This document shows, in pieces, positions 6,312-8,095 of a stretch of 8,095 bases of DNA (position 1 is the first letter of the stretch; the number at the start of each line of letters is the position of its first letter). The DNA is taken from NCBI GenBank assembly GCA_002352135.1, contig DEHW01000082.1:14844-22938 (forward strand). The letters are read 5' to 3'. The DNA is from Lysobacterales bacterium UBA2790 (GTDB taxonomy: Bacteria > Pseudomonadota > Gammaproteobacteria > Xanthomonadales > Xanthomonadaceae). Below the pieces are notes generated by a model. It had not been told where the DNA came from, searched no databases, and saw only the letters and a list, made by a program, of their open reading frames with translations. The position numbers and the translations under genes were made by a program.

Positions 6312-8095
6312 ATGAGCCTGATCCAACTGTTGACCCCCATCGCCCGCCCGGCTACCCGTTTGATGGACAGGTTGTCCATGAAAGGCAAGCTCGGTGTCAT
6401 CGCGCTTTCCTTCCTGACTGCCAGCCTGATCCTCGCGGGCATGATCGTTTCTTCCAGCAATCGCCAATTGGCGGTGCTGGAGCAGATCGAGCATGGCGAA
6501 CATCTCATCGAGCCGGCGATCCAGATGCTGTTTGAGATCTCTGGTGGCACCGAGGCCGCGCGCCAACGCGTGGCGGGCGACACGACGGCGGCCAGCACGG
6601 AGCAAGCCCATCGCGCGGCGCAGCTGGCCGCATTGGGCGAGGCAACGGAACACGTAGGCGACCTGCCGCAGGATCCACGGCTGGTCAAGGCACTGGCTGA
6701 CCTGGATGCGGCCGTCAAGGAGTCGGCACAACCGCAGGAAGACGCTAACGTCATCGTCCAGCGTGACATGCTGGCGATGCACGGTGTGGTGACCTTCCTC
6801 AACGAGGGATTCGTCAGCAGCGGCCTGTATCTCGACAATGACGTGGAAACCCTGAGCTTGGGCGGAATCGCCAGCAATCAGGTGCCGTTGTTGTTGGATC
6901 GGATCAGCCGGATTCGCGTGCTGTCGAACCTGGTCATTGAAGGGGGTGCGGTATGGGTGGAGGACCGCATCGACATCAGTAGCGCGGATCGTGAAATCGC
7001 CAGCGCGTTCGATACCTTGCAACGCGATATTGAGCGACTGGAGCCGCAGGGCGGTGCCGTGACCAATGCCATCAACGCCGTCAACGGCAGTATCGGTGCC
7101 TTGCGCGAAGCGGTGCAAAGCAAACTGCTGGATGCGGAAGAGCTGCAGATGGATGCGGCCGAGTTACGCCAATTGGGTGTGGCGGCGGAAAAGTCGGTCC
7201 GTGAACTACTGAACGTCGTGGAGCCAATGCTTGGTGAGCGTGTTGCAGAGCGCGTATCCGACTTGCGTCGGAATCGCTTGATGGTGATCTTGGGCATCGT
7301 CGCGATGCTGCTGATTGCGGTGTACCTGTTTCTGGGCTTCATCCAGAGTGTCAGTCAGTCGGTCTCCGCCATCGCCGATACCGCCAAGGACTTGGCGCAC
7401 GGCGTGTTCCGTGAGCGCGTGGATGTGGACACGCGCGATGAGATGCGCACCATCGCGGACTCGCTGGAATCGGTCGGTTCGGCCTTGCGGAGCTTTGCTG
7501 CGGCGCAGACCGAGATGGCCGAAAAGCATGACGCGGGCACCATCAGTCACATGATTCCAGCTGACCAGTTTCAGGGCGAATATCAGCGACTGGTTATTGG
7601 CGTCAACGGTTTGGTGCAATCGCATATCGATACGAAGTTCAACGCCATCGGACTGATTGAACGCTATGGTGTGGGCGACCTGAGCAAGGACATTGCCCTG
7701 CTTCCCGGCGAAAAGGCGCGGGTCAGCGAATCGGTTCGTGCGGTCAAGTCGAACCTCACCGCCATCAACAATGAAATCCAGCGCCTAGTGAATGCCGCGA
7801 ATGCCGGTGACTTCACGGTGCGCGGTGAAGCCGACCGCTTCCAGTTCGCTTTCCGCGAAATGGTCGACGGCCTGAACCAGTTGATGCGTGTCACCGACAG
7901 CGGCTTGCGCGACTTTGGTCGCTTGGCCGGTGCGCTGTCCCAGGGCGATCTGACGGATCACGTCACGGGCGACTACAAGGGCCAGTTCGGCACCATGAAG
8001 GACGCCCTGAACAGCACGGTGGAAAGCCTCAGCGGACTGGTCGGGCAGATCAAGGGCTCGACCGATTCCATCAATACCGCCGCGCGCGAAATCGC
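6312..8095 (+). CDS. Methyl-accepting chemotaxis protein MCP3 (3' end missing)
   Basis: The frame is open from ATG 6312 to the window edge: 594 codons plus two bases, no stop. The start is chosen because it precedes RLMDRL (16-21) and TM1 (about 27-47), matching MCP2, although the Shine-Dalgarno (GAAGAGA) is weak. Residues 48-322 are a helical periplasmic domain. LYLDNDVETLSLGGIAS at about 172-188 aligns with the L-D-P...Y-x-L-M motif of MCP2, but P, Y and M are lost. TM2 is at 323-343 (VILGIVAMLLIAVYLFLGF). Key glycines of five HAMP-like units lie at 364, 409, 455, 499 and 545. The last residues (STDSINTAAREIA) match the entry into the signalling domain of MCP1 and MCP2, so the methylation helices and hairpin tip lie beyond the window. 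It is expected to signal to CheA/CheW from the inner membrane; the ligand is unknown. Separated from MCP2 by the repeat array and the reversed TonB-domain gene. Confidence 0.93.
   Translation, partial: MSLIQLLTPIARPATRLMDRLSMKGKLGVIALSFLTASLILAGMIVSSSNRQLAVLEQIEHGEHLIEPAIQMLFEISGGTEAARQRVAGDTTAASTEQAHRAAQLAALGEATEHVGDLPQDPRLVKALADLDAAVKESAQPQEDANVIVQRDMLAMHGVVTFLNEGFVSSGLYLDNDVETLSLGGIASNQVPLLLDRISRIRVLSNLVIEGGAVWVEDRIDISSADREIASAFDTLQRDIERLEPQGGAVTNAINAVNGSIGALREAVQSKLLDAEELQMDAAELRQLGVAAEKSVRELLNVVEPMLGERVAERVSDLRRNRLMVILGIVAMLLIAVYLFLGFIQSVSQSVSAIADTAKDLAHGVFRERVDVDTRDEMRTIADSLESVGSALRSFAAAQTEMAEKHDAGTISHMIPADQFQGEYQRLVIGVNGLVQSHIDTKFNAIGLIERYGVGDLSKDIALLPGEKARVSESVRAVKSNLTAINNEIQRLVNAANAGDFTVRGEADRFQFAFREMVDGLNQLMRVTDSGLRDFGRLAGALSQGDLTDHVTGDYKGQFGTMKDALNSTVESLSGLVGQIKGSTDSINTAAREI

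Noticed and set aside
5813..6877. 354-aa minus-strand open frame ending in the TonB domain
   Set aside because: Only the last 108 residues are protein-like; the upstream part is antisense to MCP3, and a clear Shine-Dalgarno and signal peptide mark the start at 6139.

Overview
The window reads as chromosomal DNA of a GC-rich gammaproteobacterium. A Xanthomonadales-type organism (Xanthomonas, Lysobacter or Luteimonas group) fits best. The reasons are the run of several chemoreceptor genes, the style of their proteins (N-terminal 'RLMDRL' segments, several HAMP-like repeats), and the CGTCATaCCCGCGaaaGCGGGtaTCC palindromes between genes, which resemble intergenic repeats common in that order. This assignment is inferred from recognition, not from a search.

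Layout. (1) 1-1848, +: the 3' 615 codons of a methyl-accepting chemotaxis protein (MCP1); its start lies upstream of the window. Its sensor is a multi-spanning membrane region. (2) 2039-2812, +: a secreted outer-membrane beta-barrel of the Phenol_MetA_deg-like 'transporter' type. (3) 2866-5290, +: a second chemoreceptor (MCP2), broken by a one-base frameshift near 3505-3520 into a sensor fragment (2866-3579) and a signalling fragment (3530-5290). (4) 5291-5812: no credible gene, but a tandem array with a 141-bp period containing three 81-bp double-hairpin units. (5) 5813-6139, -: a 108-aa exported protein that is essentially one TonB C-terminal domain. (6) 6140-6311: divergent promoter region with a perfect 6-bp inverted repeat. 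(7) 6312-8095, +: a third chemoreceptor (MCP3), cut by the window end just as its signalling helix begins.

The three receptors would sit in the inner membrane, sense different inputs and drive a shared CheA/CheW complex. No che, flagellar or pilus gene is in the window, so the pathway served (swimming or twitching) cannot be read here. The most notable regularity is that all three receptors carry the same relay between membrane and signalling hairpin: five HAMP-like repeats at 44-46 residue spacing. Their sensor regions differ: MCP1 has a membrane-embedded one, while MCP2 and MCP3 have related but diverged periplasmic helical domains. The cluster therefore looks like duplicated signalling cores fitted with different sensors. 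No mobile element, CRISPR array, tRNA or rRNA was seen.
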